From: Planctomycetaceae bacterium
GTDB lineage: Bacteria > Planctomycetota > Planctomycetia > Pirellulales > Thermoguttaceae
Reading direction: 5' to 3'
Length of the DNA: 42,553 nucleotides
Assembly (NCBI GenBank): GCA_015062085.1
Contig: SUVI01000012.1
Location: forward strand, 1-42,553
Part shown: piece by piece, positions 8,648 through 20,900 of the stretch
Numbering within the stretch: position 1 is the first letter of the stretch
How the letters are laid out: each line of letters opens with the position of its first letter
The notes under the pieces: model-generated
The model's input: only the letters and a program-made list of their open reading frames with translations
What the model was told of the DNA's origin: nothing
Databases searched by the model: none
Made by a program: the position numbers and the translations under genes

Positions 8648-8755
8648 AAGTTCAAGTTCTTTTCCTTGGACTCTTTATACAGAAAAAATTGGGGGAAATT
8701 TTGAGGAAAATCTTGGAAAATCTTGCTTTTTTATTCCTTTTAAAGCGTAAAAAGA

Positions 8756-8783
8756 TTGAAAGAAAAATTTTTTGTGGTAAAAT
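8756..8783 (+). promoter_or_regulatory. Promoter of the giant adhesin gene
   Basis: TTGAAA (8756-8761), 16-base spacer ending TGTGG, TAAAAT (8778-8783). The message would carry a leader of about 210 bases before the ATG at 9000. In that leader a small GGTGAC/GTCACC hairpin (8806-8824) is visible, but no riboswitch class was recognised. Confidence 0.6.
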
Positions 8784-8999
8784 AAGGAAAATAGGGGAAA
8801 TTTAAGGTGACGTCCGCAGTCACCGTGTGCTTTCCTTGAAAAACGATCATGTCCTTAAGCCAGCATTCCGAGAGGGCCGAAACCAGCATCTGGAAAGGGG
8901 CGGTTTTTGCGTTTTTCCCCATTGGCAAGTTTTCCGGCTTTCCTGAATTTTATTTTCCCGCGATCGGGAGAGAGTTTTGAATTTTACCGAGGTTTCCTC

Positions 9000-11900
9000 A
9001 TGAGAATTTCGATCCAGAGCGTTTACCGTTTTTCCAGTTGGTTTCTTGCCGCAGTCATGGCTGTTGGTCCGATCCACGTTCGGGTTTTTGCGCAGGGAGC
9101 GATCACGGCGGACGGCAGGACCGCGACGAACATTTCGGTCAGCGGGAACACAACGGACATCACGACGCAGACGATCTCCGGGGTGAATGCGTTCAACTCT
9201 TTCGAGCAGTTCAGCGTTCTGGAGGGGCAGACGGTGAATCTTCATCTTCCGCAGGGGACGGCAAATCTGGTCAATACGGTGACGGGCGAGACGCGGACGG
9301 AGATCCAGGGGACGCTGAATTCGCTGCTTGCGAACGGTGAGATCGGAGGAAACGTCTTTCTGATGAATCCGAACGGGATCCTCGTCGGCGAGACCGGCAC
9401 GATCAACGTCGGAGCGCTTGGACTTTCGACGCCGGCGGTCTCGTTCATCGACAGTTTGTTTGAGAACGTCACGGATCCGGACACGCAGGAGCTCCGGCTC
9501 GTTCCCGACATGAGTGCGGTCTCTCAGGTCCTGGAGGGAAATGTGCCTCTTTCCGCGAACGGCACGATCATCGTAAAAGGGAAGATCCATGCAGGCTGGA
9601 AGGCGGAGCTGATCTCGAATCAGGTGGAAGTCGGTCCCGGTGCGCTCATTCGGCTCACTCCGGAGTTTCGCGTGCCCCTTGAGGAGGTCGTGAACATTCA
9701 GGGGCTGGAGAGTGCCGCAGACGTCCAGGTCGTAGATGCAGACACGATCCGGATCGTCGGCAAAGACGGCGTCTCCATCGCAGGAGAACTTGCGGCGGAC
9801 GGAAGTACGGATTCTCCCAACGGCGGCAGGATCTCGATCCGCACAGCAGACGGCGACTACTCGACCTCGGAAACGAACTATGAAAAACGGCTTGTCTACC
9901 TTGACGAAAACGGAAACGAGACCTGGGAAGTGACCGACACGCCGAAGATGGAGTCCGTCACGAATGCCGTCCGGCCGACGGATGAAGAGGGGAACGTCAC
10001 GGGACCCGCGTACATTTTCGAAACGGAAGAAGACGCCAATGCGGAAAACTGGCGGGAATTGGCTTTGGATCAGGAAGAAAACGGTCTGCCGAGGGTCTAC
10101 GAGGACGATGAAACGGGCGAAAAGTACTGCCTGAAAGCGAACGGAGAACGTGCGGCCTACGCGGAGGGAATGACTGGCGTCTACCGGATGGAAACGACGG
10201 AAGTTCAGGCGTACGACGTAGAAGAAACGGAGATCGCGGCATCTGACGGCACGGTAAACGTCCAGATCGCTCCGGAAGCCCGGATCCACGCAAATGCAGC
10301 CAAAGATGCGGACGGCTCTTTCCTAGGAGACGGCGGAACGGTCGAAATTTCGGCGGATCACAGGATCGAAGTCCTCGGAACCTCGGCGGACGGGATCTTT
10401 GAAACGCACGGCATCGAGAACGGGACGGTGACCCTTTCCAGCGAAATGGCCGATCTAAACGGTCAAGTCGTGACAGATTCCCAATTCCGCGTCCTTGCCG
10501 ACTCGATCTCATGGGACGGCGGGGAAGACGGTCTTTTCTACTTCACGCAGGGTGGAACGGAAGGAAATTCCAAACTAAACGGAATGAACGTCTCCGGAGC
10601 GGACATTTCGCTCTTTTCTAATGGGACCATCACGCTCAAGAACGTGCACATTTCCACGCGCGCGGTCCAGGAAAATGCCGAGTATGCGTCTGCCGGAGAA
10701 CGCTGGAAACTGCATCAGACGGCAAATTCGACTGCGGATTCCGGCTCCGTCACCATCGAGGCGGGTACTCTGGTCCTGGAAAACTCCGAGATACTCACGA
10801 GTGCGCGCAACGGCGCAGGGACGAATTTTGCTGCCGGAAACGTAAAGATCACGCTGCGGGACAAAGAGGGAAGCCTCACGATCGGCGAAACGGAGTACCA
10901 GACTGGAATGAGCCTCACAAATTCCTCCATAGACGCGGGAAGCTGGATGGTCGATGCCTCCGGAAATGCCGTTCTTTCCTCAGATCCTTCCCACGGAGGC
11001 TTGGTCCAGATAAGCATTTCGGACAATGCGTTCGTGAATCTCCTGGATTTCGGCGGTCACGCAGCTGCCGGATTCCTGCTCGACGAAAATTCTGCGGTCA
11101 TTGCTGGAGAAATGGACCTGAACGTCTCAGCTGCCAGCGGTGCGTATCTGGACGTTTCGGGAGAAAGCAGCGAAACGGTCGATCACTACGGCCTCACGCT
11201 CTTCAAGCACATCACGAATCTCTTTTCTTCCATCGCCTCCGGGAGAGTCAATGAAGCGGAAGCGCTCATCCTGCTTGACGGAAAGATCCGCCTCTCCGGT
11301 GATTTGGATGCCGAGTCGTACGCCGCTGCGAATGCGTCCTTCACCACTCGCGGAGGGGAGCTTGGATTCGCATTCGTGAAAAATCACGCTTCATCTGCCC
11401 TCACCGTTGGATCTCTTGCGGAGCTCCGTGCGCGGAACATCGACTTGGAGTCCCGGATGAACACATCGGTCTATGCCGGCTGGTCGGCAGATTTTCTCGG
11501 GCTTTCGACGTCGATCAAAGCCATTCCGCTGGACATCGGCATTGCCGTCACGCTCGTAGAGACCGAAAACGCGCTGACGGTGGAAAATGGAGCGGTCTTG
11601 GAAGCCGCGGAGACGCTCGCACTCACTGCGACGACGGAAAATGACGTCACCGGAGACGTTTCGACGCGCGCTTTTGAGGATTTCCTGGGCATCGGTTTCG
11701 TTTTCTCGGACGTCCATACAAAAAATGAACTGACCATCGGAAACAGCGTTAGCGGAACGGGAATGGCTGCGGGAACGGAAATGGCTGCGGGAACGGAAAC
11801 CGTGCCCGTGATGCTTTCCGCCCGGAACATTGAGCTGACCGCCTTTACGGACCTCAGCACGAATGTGGGATCTTTTGCCCAGGTCGGAAGCACGACGAAC

Positions 11901-14900
11901 ATCGATACCGTGAAACTGGCGAACCGCATTACGAAAAACAAACTGGAGCAGCTCTCCGGAAAACTTAACGCGTTCATCAAAGGCAAGGTCTCGTTCCTAG
12001 ATGCGCTGGACACGTCGAAATTCGGTCTCACGATGGGCGCGGCGATCCAGAATACCTCGCTGACCAATGACCTGACGGTCAACGGTTCCGCACGGATCCA
12101 TGCGCTTAAGTCGCTCCGCCTGAATTCCGAGTCGCAGTACCTCTACCACACGAACGCCTACACTCTGATGGGTGAAGCGTACAATGCGGCCAACCAGCCG
12201 GTGCCCGTCGGTTTCGCCGCCGCAATCGGACTTCCCGTTCTCGTGAGCGACACCTCGACGAAACTGACCATCCGTTCCGACGCAGTCCTAGCGGCAGACT
12301 CCATCAGCCTGACGGCCAGAACACTCTATCCGTACGAGTACTCGCATCTTCTGAAAGATATTTTCCTGGATGGCGACCTCTCCGGTCTTTCCGTGGAAGC
12401 GATCTACGGAATCTTGATGGATGACTCGTTCGGTCTTCTGGAAGGCGCGACGAATTCCATGGTCCAGGCAATGGCCTCCGGAGACAAAGCGGCCGTTTCC
12501 GGCTCGGTCAATGCGCTGGATATTTCGACGGAAACCGTCACGAAAGTGGAAGACGGCGCGAAGATCTGGGGAGCCGGTTCCTCGATGGACGGAAGCACGG
12601 TCACGCAGGCATCGTCGCTGAATGCGGAAGCCTCCACAGACATTTCAGTCGTGAATCTTGCCGGTGCGCTTGCTTCCGGATGGAGGGCGAGATTCAAGCC
12701 GGTCTGGGGAACGGACGCAAAAACGGGAGTCGGTGCCAGTGTGCTGTTCGTCGGACTCTCAAACATCACGATCGCCGACGTTTCACCGACTCTGATCCTC
12801 GCCAAAACCGTCGCGGTCCACTCGGATTCCAGCATCCTTGACGTCGCGCTGACGATCGGTGCCGGAAACAGCAGATCGTTCGGATTTTCCGGCATGACTG
12901 CGTCTTCGGTCCTCGATACGTACACGCTGGCGAAGATCGACGATTCCACGCAGATCGGAACGGAGTCACTCCTGACCGACTCAGTCTCCGTGACTTCAGA
13001 TGACGCTGTCGTAAGCGTTTCGGCAGGCGGAAGCGTTCAAAAAGGTTCCGGCGGTTCCGGCCTCACGGCTTCCGTTGGGATCGGGGGTGCCGTCATGGAA
13101 CTTACGCGTGAAAACTACGCCGTCTGGGGAAATCTGCTTGATCAGGACGGCAAACTCGCAACGATACGCGGGTACGAGACTGCCGAAACGCTCGCCTCTG
13201 TCTCGACCGATTCCTGGGTCCGAAACGCCGTTACGCTCAACGCGCTGACTTCCGGCGTGAACGTCATTTACGCAGCCGCGGGCACTTTCGACAGTACGAA
13301 TCCGGACCTGCCGATCGAAGAAGTGAACGAAGACGGCATCGAAATGGAAGATCTGACGCAGGAAGTGGAAAATGGACCAACAGACGGCACAGTCATGAAT
13401 GCGAATCTTCATTCCGCATGGGGGATCGCCGGCGATGCGTCGATGACGCTGATCGACGAAACGACCTACGCGCTTTTGAACGGCAGCACGGATCTTCATT
13501 TTAATCCGGACGGGACCGGATCGGTGCTGAATGCAGATGGAACCTCTCTCGGAGAGGCGCAGATCAAGATCCATGCGGAAAACGCGACCTTCCATCACGC
13601 GCTGGCCGGAAGTGCCTCCTTCCAGTGGGGAATGGGAACTGGGGCGGCGTCTGGAGGGATCGCCGGTTCCTTTGCGTTTTTGATCGATTCCGCAGAGACT
13701 CTGGCTTTGGTCAGCCTCGAGAAACTCGATTTCCATTCCGGTCTAAAACCCGATCTTGCCCTTGAACCGACCTCAAACACTCTGAACGTCACTGCAGAAA
13801 AAAGCGGAGAAGCGGTCCTTCTTTCCATCGGAGCATCCGCGTCGTTCACGAACTCACGCACGGAGATCACTTTTGCAGGAAGTGCCGGATACGCCATGGT
13901 GAAAGATTCCACGCGCGCAGAGATCGCTGAAACGGAGATCCAGACCGGAAATGCGGACGTTTCTTTGACGGAAGAGGAACTGCGGGAACTTCAGAAACTT
14001 ACGGACGTAATGGTCTCTGCGAAAAATTCTGCGGACCTCATCAACCTTGCGGGCGGTGTCTCCATCAGCGGGACCATTGGATTTGGGGGAGCTGCCGCAA
14101 TTTCGGTCCTCGAGCTGGATACGTCGGCTCTTTTGAGGAACGTTTCCCTCACGGCTGACTCCCTGACGCTGCGCTCGGAAGATTCCGGACTGATCGTTCA
14201 CTCGGCGCTCGGGACGGCAGTTGCGAGGCCATCGAGCGGCCTCGTTCCCTTTTCCGGTGCCTTGGCCATCGGCGTAGTCTCGGGTACTTCCCAAACCGGA
14301 ATGACGGCAGACTCCGCGGCACTTCCGGGAATGATCGACTTGACGGGCGATCTCTGCATTCAGACTGCCAACACGATCCGGACCGATGAAGAAAAGAACG
14401 CGACGGCGAAAACCTTTGATTTTCAGGAACTCATCACCGAAGAAGTGAATGGTGAGCTGGAGGACTGGGAAGAAAAAGAACTCTACGTTGGAGACGACCT
14501 TTCCACGGTCCAGATCACAGAAGGAGAAACGACGGGAGAAAACGGCGAGAGCGGCGACCCAATGTACCGGACTGTGAAGATCGGCATGGATCCAGATTCT
14601 CCGAAGATCGTTTCGTTTGCCGTGGACGCTTCCGTTGGAAAAATCGCGCTCGGGACGGCAGTGAGCGGGAATTCCATCCGCACGACTCACGAAAGTATCC
14701 TGCGGAACGTAAATGTCCAGCTCGGCGGTGACGTGATCGTGACGGCAGGAACGGACGGCGGGATCTATGCGTTCAATGTCGGCGGGTCGGTCGGAACGGC
14801 AGGAGCAGCGGGACTTTCCGTCGGAGTGGAGCTCATCGAGCAAAACACTTTCGTCACGCTTGAAAATATGACGCTCCAAAACGTGCGGCCTGCCGGAACG

Positions 14901-17900
14901 GAATTCGAGACGGTCCACGACTCATTCATCGCGGAAAATCGGGCGCAGATCGTCAGCGCGGCTCTAGATGTGCGTGTTTCGACCGAATGTACCGCAGCAA
15001 ACCTTCTTGCGGCATACAATCAGACGGGAAATCGGACGCTCGTTCAGATGAAAAACGCGAATATTCAGAATGAATTCGGAGGGATCCAAGTCAGCGGCGT
15101 CTCGAATGCCGACATCATCGCGCTCATGCTTCAGGTCGGCATTGCCTCGACTGCCGGAGTCAGCGCAAACGTCGCGATCAACTCCATCGGAGGCGTGAAG
15201 CTCTCAGATTCCGAGGAGCAGGAAGCGCAGATCCTGACTCTGCTTGCCGGAACGTACGGAATCGATTCCGATCACGCCTGGGTGCACGAGTCCGGCATTC
15301 GCATTTCGGAAGGATCTCTGCTTTCCTCGGCCTTCGGAAACCTGGAACTGAACGCCGAAACAGACGGTCAGCTCGTTTCCGTTGCAGTGACCGCAGCCGG
15401 CGGAGGAACAGCAGCCGTCGGACTGTCCGGATCCTACGCAAAGATCGGCTCGGCGACAGTTGTGGAGATCTCCGATTCTCTGCTTGAGACGAACGATCAC
15501 GTTTTCCTCACGGTCGAAGAAGCGTGTGCGCTGGCGGAGGCTCGTTCTGTACAAAACGGCGTGACGCTCACCGAGGCGCAAAAAACGGCGTTGAAAAACT
15601 ATTTCACGCAGTATTTTGCGGGACTTCAGACCCACTCCGGAAAGTATCTCGTACCGACAGCCTCCGTAAACGGCGGGAATCTCACCATCCGGAATGAAGA
15701 CCGTTCCCTTTTGGTAAACGTACTTCTTGGCGGATCTGGAGCCGGGACTGCCGGCGTTCTGGTCAACTGCGGCGTTTCGGCCATTCAGCAGACACTCCTG
15801 ACCCGTTTCACAGATTCCTCGCTCATCGCCTCTGACCGGATCGCGTCGCACACGGGCAGTAACGGGGACTTCGTGACCGTTGGCGGGAATGCGTCCGTCG
15901 GTCTGGAAGGCGCAGGCGTCGGCGTGAACTTCAACTACTCCGAGTACGCTTCCATCATGAAGCAGTCCGTCGAGAACTCCAAGCTCCTTTCCGGTTTCGG
16001 ATCGATCGATCTGCAGACGGGATCGGATCGGTATCTTTTCGTACTTTCCGCCTCTGGTGCCGGTTCCGGCATGGTCGCCGTCGACGCGAATGTCGGTCTG
16101 AATTTCCTCTCGAACGAGGTCTCCACGACGGTCTCAGACGGTTCTGCGCTCCATGCAGGCGGAAACGTTCTCCTGACGGCCCGGTCAAATGACTCGATCT
16201 TCAATCTGACTCCCACGCTCGCGTTGGGGATCATGGGAGGCGGAGTCGGTGCGAACGCGACTGTGACGGACATTTCGACGCTCACTTTTGTGAACGTCCT
16301 CACGTCCGCAGACGGAAACGGGACCGTCACGAGCCTCAGCGGTCTGGATCTCTACCGTCAGGCGGATCCACTGACGCTTTCGATCTGGGACGCGGAAGGC
16401 AATTCGCAGGACGTCACCGTGAACGGAGTCGGCATCTACGCGCTTTCGGATCAGAAAGTCCAGTCGCTGGGCATCGCGGCTTCCGGAGGTCTCTATTTCG
16501 GAGTGTCCGGGAGCTCTTCGGTCATCCTGAACGACGCGCAAACGCGGGCAAGGATCTCCGGTGCATCCGTCGGTCTTTCAGATCTCCATGAGTATTTCAC
16601 CTCTCCGATCTACCTTCCGGTCGAAATCGGTTTCGACGCAAATGGAAAGTACACTTTGGGAGAAGTGAACGAAACGCCGAGACCCGATCTGACCCAGAAA
16701 GCTCTTTTCCGGACGGACGGTTTCAATTTCGCTGGCGGGATCGCAGGCGGTGCGGGAGCTTTGGAAGTCGGGATCTCTCTCACGTACCTGGATCAGGAGA
16801 CTGAAAGTACTGTCGAAAACCTCCAGACGAAAAGAGAAACCGGCGAGGAAAGCACCTTCCAAGAGGAAAGCACCTTCCAAGAGGAAAGCACCTTCCAAGA
16901 GGAAAGCACCTTCCAAGAGAAAAGCACCTTCCAGGAGGAAAGCACCTTCCAAGAGAAAAGCACCTTCCAGGAGGAAAGAAGTCTGGCGGAACTTTGGAAG
17001 CAGAGATCGGAGACTGCCAACCTGAACGAGGTCAGCGTCGAGGCATTTTCGACCGTTTCCTTCCTGCCGGTAATGGGGAACGGGAGCGGCGGGATCGTCG
17101 GAGTTTCCGGAAGCTACTCACTCTTCAATTTAAGCGGATCGACGAAGGCGCAGCTGATTTCAACGGATCTGAAGGCCGAAAGTCTCAACGTGCAGGCCGG
17201 GATCTGGTCGGACGTCGAAATGTACACAGTAAATATCGCGGGCGGTGCGGGGGCCGGGATCGGAAGCGGTGCCGAAACGCTCTTCGACCACGAAACGACC
17301 GCTCTGATCGGACGTTCTGCAGGAGACTCTGATGCCCGGGAGATCGTGACCTCCGGAAATTTGACGGTAGACGCCGTTTCGGAAAATCACGTGCGAAACT
17401 ACGCGTTCAGTCTGAGCGGCGGCATCGCTGCAGTTCCCGTAAATGTGCAGCTCTTCGACATTTCGGACCGAACTGCGGCGGAGATCGCTGAGAATTTTGC
17501 CGTGAATGCCGGAGGAAACGTTTCCGTCAATGCTCAAAATCAGCTTTTCATCGAAGAGATCCTGGGCAGCGGAACGGGCGGCGGCGTGACAGTCGGGGCT
17601 GGCGTGGACTTCATGACGCTCCGAAACGGCGCTTTCACGCAGATCGGCGACGGGACGCAAATTCTCGCGAAAGGAGACGTCTCTCTGAATGCGGACGTCC
17701 TACGCAATGTCCGTGTCGATGACGTTGGTGCCGGTCTCAGTCTCGCTTCCGTGAATGCCGTCGTCACGGTCCTGAATTCCAGCGCGGCGGACGTTTCCGA
17801 CACAGTCACCATTTCCAACACCGAATATGCCGTCGACTATTCCGAAGCGGTGAAGGAGGCACGATACGATTTCTCCACGCTTCTCAATGGGACCGATACG

Positions 17901-20900
17901 GAAGGAAACTACGTCGATTTTTCGCAGGGAAAGATCGATCTGGACGTGCGGCTTGCGGACTTTTACGAAATGGAACCGCAGGATCTCAAGACGAAAATCG
18001 GAAGTTTGACGCAAACCGGAACGCAAATGACCGGAGCGTCTCAAGCTGAAGTTCAACCGACGGAAGTCCCTGACGTTCTTGCCGGAGTCCTGCTAGGAAA
18101 AGGATCCGTCATTCAGGCGGACGGCGAGCTGGCTCTTTCTGCCCGACAGGTGCATGAACTGGAACTCACGACCGTCATCGTGCAGGCAGGCGGAGTAGAG
18201 ATCGGCGGCGCGGTGAACGTCGTGACGCTGGGAGGCAATGCGCTCGTGCGCGTCAATGGAGATCTTGCTTCCGGAACAAAAATTTCGCTCGAGGCGTCCG
18301 ACATCCTCAAGGGTCGCGGCGGGGAAGAGAAGGCCGCTTCCTGCGCGATCGGCATCGGACAGGCGGGCGTGATCACCGCAGCGGCGGGAGTCGGGGTCAT
18401 GGATTCCGCTTCCGGGGCGTGGATCGTCTTCAGCGGCGAGTCGGCAGCACCTTCAGGGATGGCAGGCACTTCGGAAACGGCGTCCATCGTACAGAAGATC
18501 TCGACCTGGAATTCCGCGTCTCCCGCAGACATCTGCATTCACGCGAATGCCGTACACCGTTACGCCCTCATGAACGGTGATGTTTCAGCGGCCTGGATCA
18601 CCGCGTCCGGGATCGTTTCGTTCATCGACGATTCCCTCACCGCCATGATCCAGGGAGATCAGCCCGTCCGTTTTCTGACGGAGCGCGGAAGCGTCCTGAT
18701 GGATGCGTCCACTTACTCCCGCCATGATATTTCCACGTGGGGAGTCGCCGTAAATGCAGGAGCCGGCGTCGGCGATGAGTCGAACCTCGAAAACAGTTCG
18801 ACCGCGAAAGTGGTTTTGGCGGACGGAACGCAGATCGAGACTGGAAATTTGGAAACGTACACACTCTCGGCAGGTCCGGAACTGGAAGACGATGGCACGA
18901 CTCTGGAATCGAAAGATGACGGCGAGTCCCCGGAAACGGAAAACCGCGTGAGCATCCAGACGAAAACGGAAACGGATGCGGACGTCAAGGCGCTCGGCGT
19001 CAATGCCGGGGTCGGCGTGGGCGTCGGAGTGTCGCGCACGATCGTGCAGAACGACATGACGTCGGAGATCTCGCTGGGGAACGGCGTGAAGATCCGCGGT
19101 AATGCGGTCACGCTCGATGCGCAAACGCTCCAGAATTCTCTGCTCGGAAACGCAACGGCCGGCGGCGGGCAGCTTCTGGGAAGTGCAGACTCGGCAGAAG
19201 TCTACCTCTCCGGAACACATGATGCACGGATCCTCATTCAGGACGATCTGGACCTCCAAACGCACACTGCGGATCAGCTGCGGGCGGGAAAGATCCTCTT
19301 CCTGACCCGAACGACCGCGAACTCTGACGTAAAGGCGGCGGGGGGCAGCGGCGGGATCCTGGCGGTCGGCGTCGTGCAGGCGAAAAACGATTTCACAGTC
19401 AATGCAGAGATCGCGCTCGGAGCAGATCCTCGGCTTGCGGCAGACGAGATCCGTTTCCTCGCGGAGACGAACGGTGATCTCCTGACGGTCCTTGAGAGCG
19501 GTTCGGGAGGCGGCGTAGACTCCTCTGCCGGCATCGTGAAGTCTGCGTGGATCCCGACGGCAAAGATCTCGCTGGCGGAAAACACGATGGAGTTCCTCTC
19601 GCAGACCGCCAACAATCTGGAGGCGTCGCGGATCCTTCTGGAAACAAACACGAAAGGGACGCTCGATTTTACCAACGATTCCTTCCGCGGCGGACTGGTG
19701 AACGGCGGCGGAGCGGGAAACGACATCCAGATCCGCGCGAATTCCATTCAGGACCTTGGCAATGTCCGGATCTTGGCCCCCGAAATTCAGCTCCACGCCC
19801 TCACAGACATCCTCAAGGAACGGAATGACCGAAACACCTACCTCGCATCCGGCGGCCTCGTCGACATCGCGGCGAGTACGGGAAACCAGTTCCTCGCGGA
19901 GATCGAAGCACAAGTAAACATCGGCGCCTCCGCAATGATCTCCACCGGTGAGACGGGGCGAAACGGTGAGACGGGGCGAAACGGTGACCTTTCCATCCTT
20001 GCACAGAATACTCTCAACGCTTTCGACACCTACTATCTGAATTCCGGAGGAGTGATCTGCGTGACGGTCGGTTCTTCCGATTTCCTCGTCAAAAAGCTGA
20101 ACGCAAATGTCCGCATCGGAGAAGGGGCGGAACTTTTCTCCTCCCGTGATCTCACACTTTCTGCGCTTTCCGGCGGGGAAATGTACATGGAACTCGTCGC
20201 AAACTCCTACGGTGTCGCAGGTGTGCCGGACGGAAAGGGAAAAATGCACGTCAATTCCCAAAATACCGTTTCCATCGGGAAAAATGCGCACCTTCTCTCG
20301 CTCGGCGAAATGTTTCTTGGGGCCGGTTCTGCGCCGGAAGGAGACAGTCAGTGGAATATCGAGAGCATCGTGAACACGTTCAATGGAACCGCGCTCCCGT
20401 TTCCTTCCACGGCCTCGAACGACTACTTGTTTACGCTTGAAAACGACATCATGATCGCGGAAGATGCTTCCCTGCGTTCCGTCTCGGACATCAGCCTCCT
20501 TTCCATGGCGGGGCTGGTGCGCAGTGTCGCGCATTCGTATGCCGGCAATACGTACGCAGGAGTCAGTTCTACCGACATTTCCAACATTTTCTCGGACAGC
20601 GACGGCCAGCTCTACAGCTCAAGTTCCATGACGGGATTTGAATTCAAGGGCGGGATCACGACTGCCGGAAAGATCGAAGCGGGGATCTACGCCGACTCCA
20701 ATCTCTCCATCGACGCGGACGGAAACGTGACCGGAAGTCCTTGGATCTCCTACGAGATCGAGAAAGACTCGGCCCTTGACCAGTCTTTGGAAGCCGAGAT
20801 CCTGGCGCTCGAGGAAGAGATCCGGCATTTCCAGGCAAGCGGAGAGACCGCGTACATCGAGGCTCTGGAAGCGGAAAAAGCCCAGCTCGAAGCTCTCCAG

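Noticed and set aside
8907..8999. Adhesin start at ATG 8907
   Set aside because: It adds 31 residues ahead of a clear signal peptide, while ATG 9000 has its own ribosome binding site.
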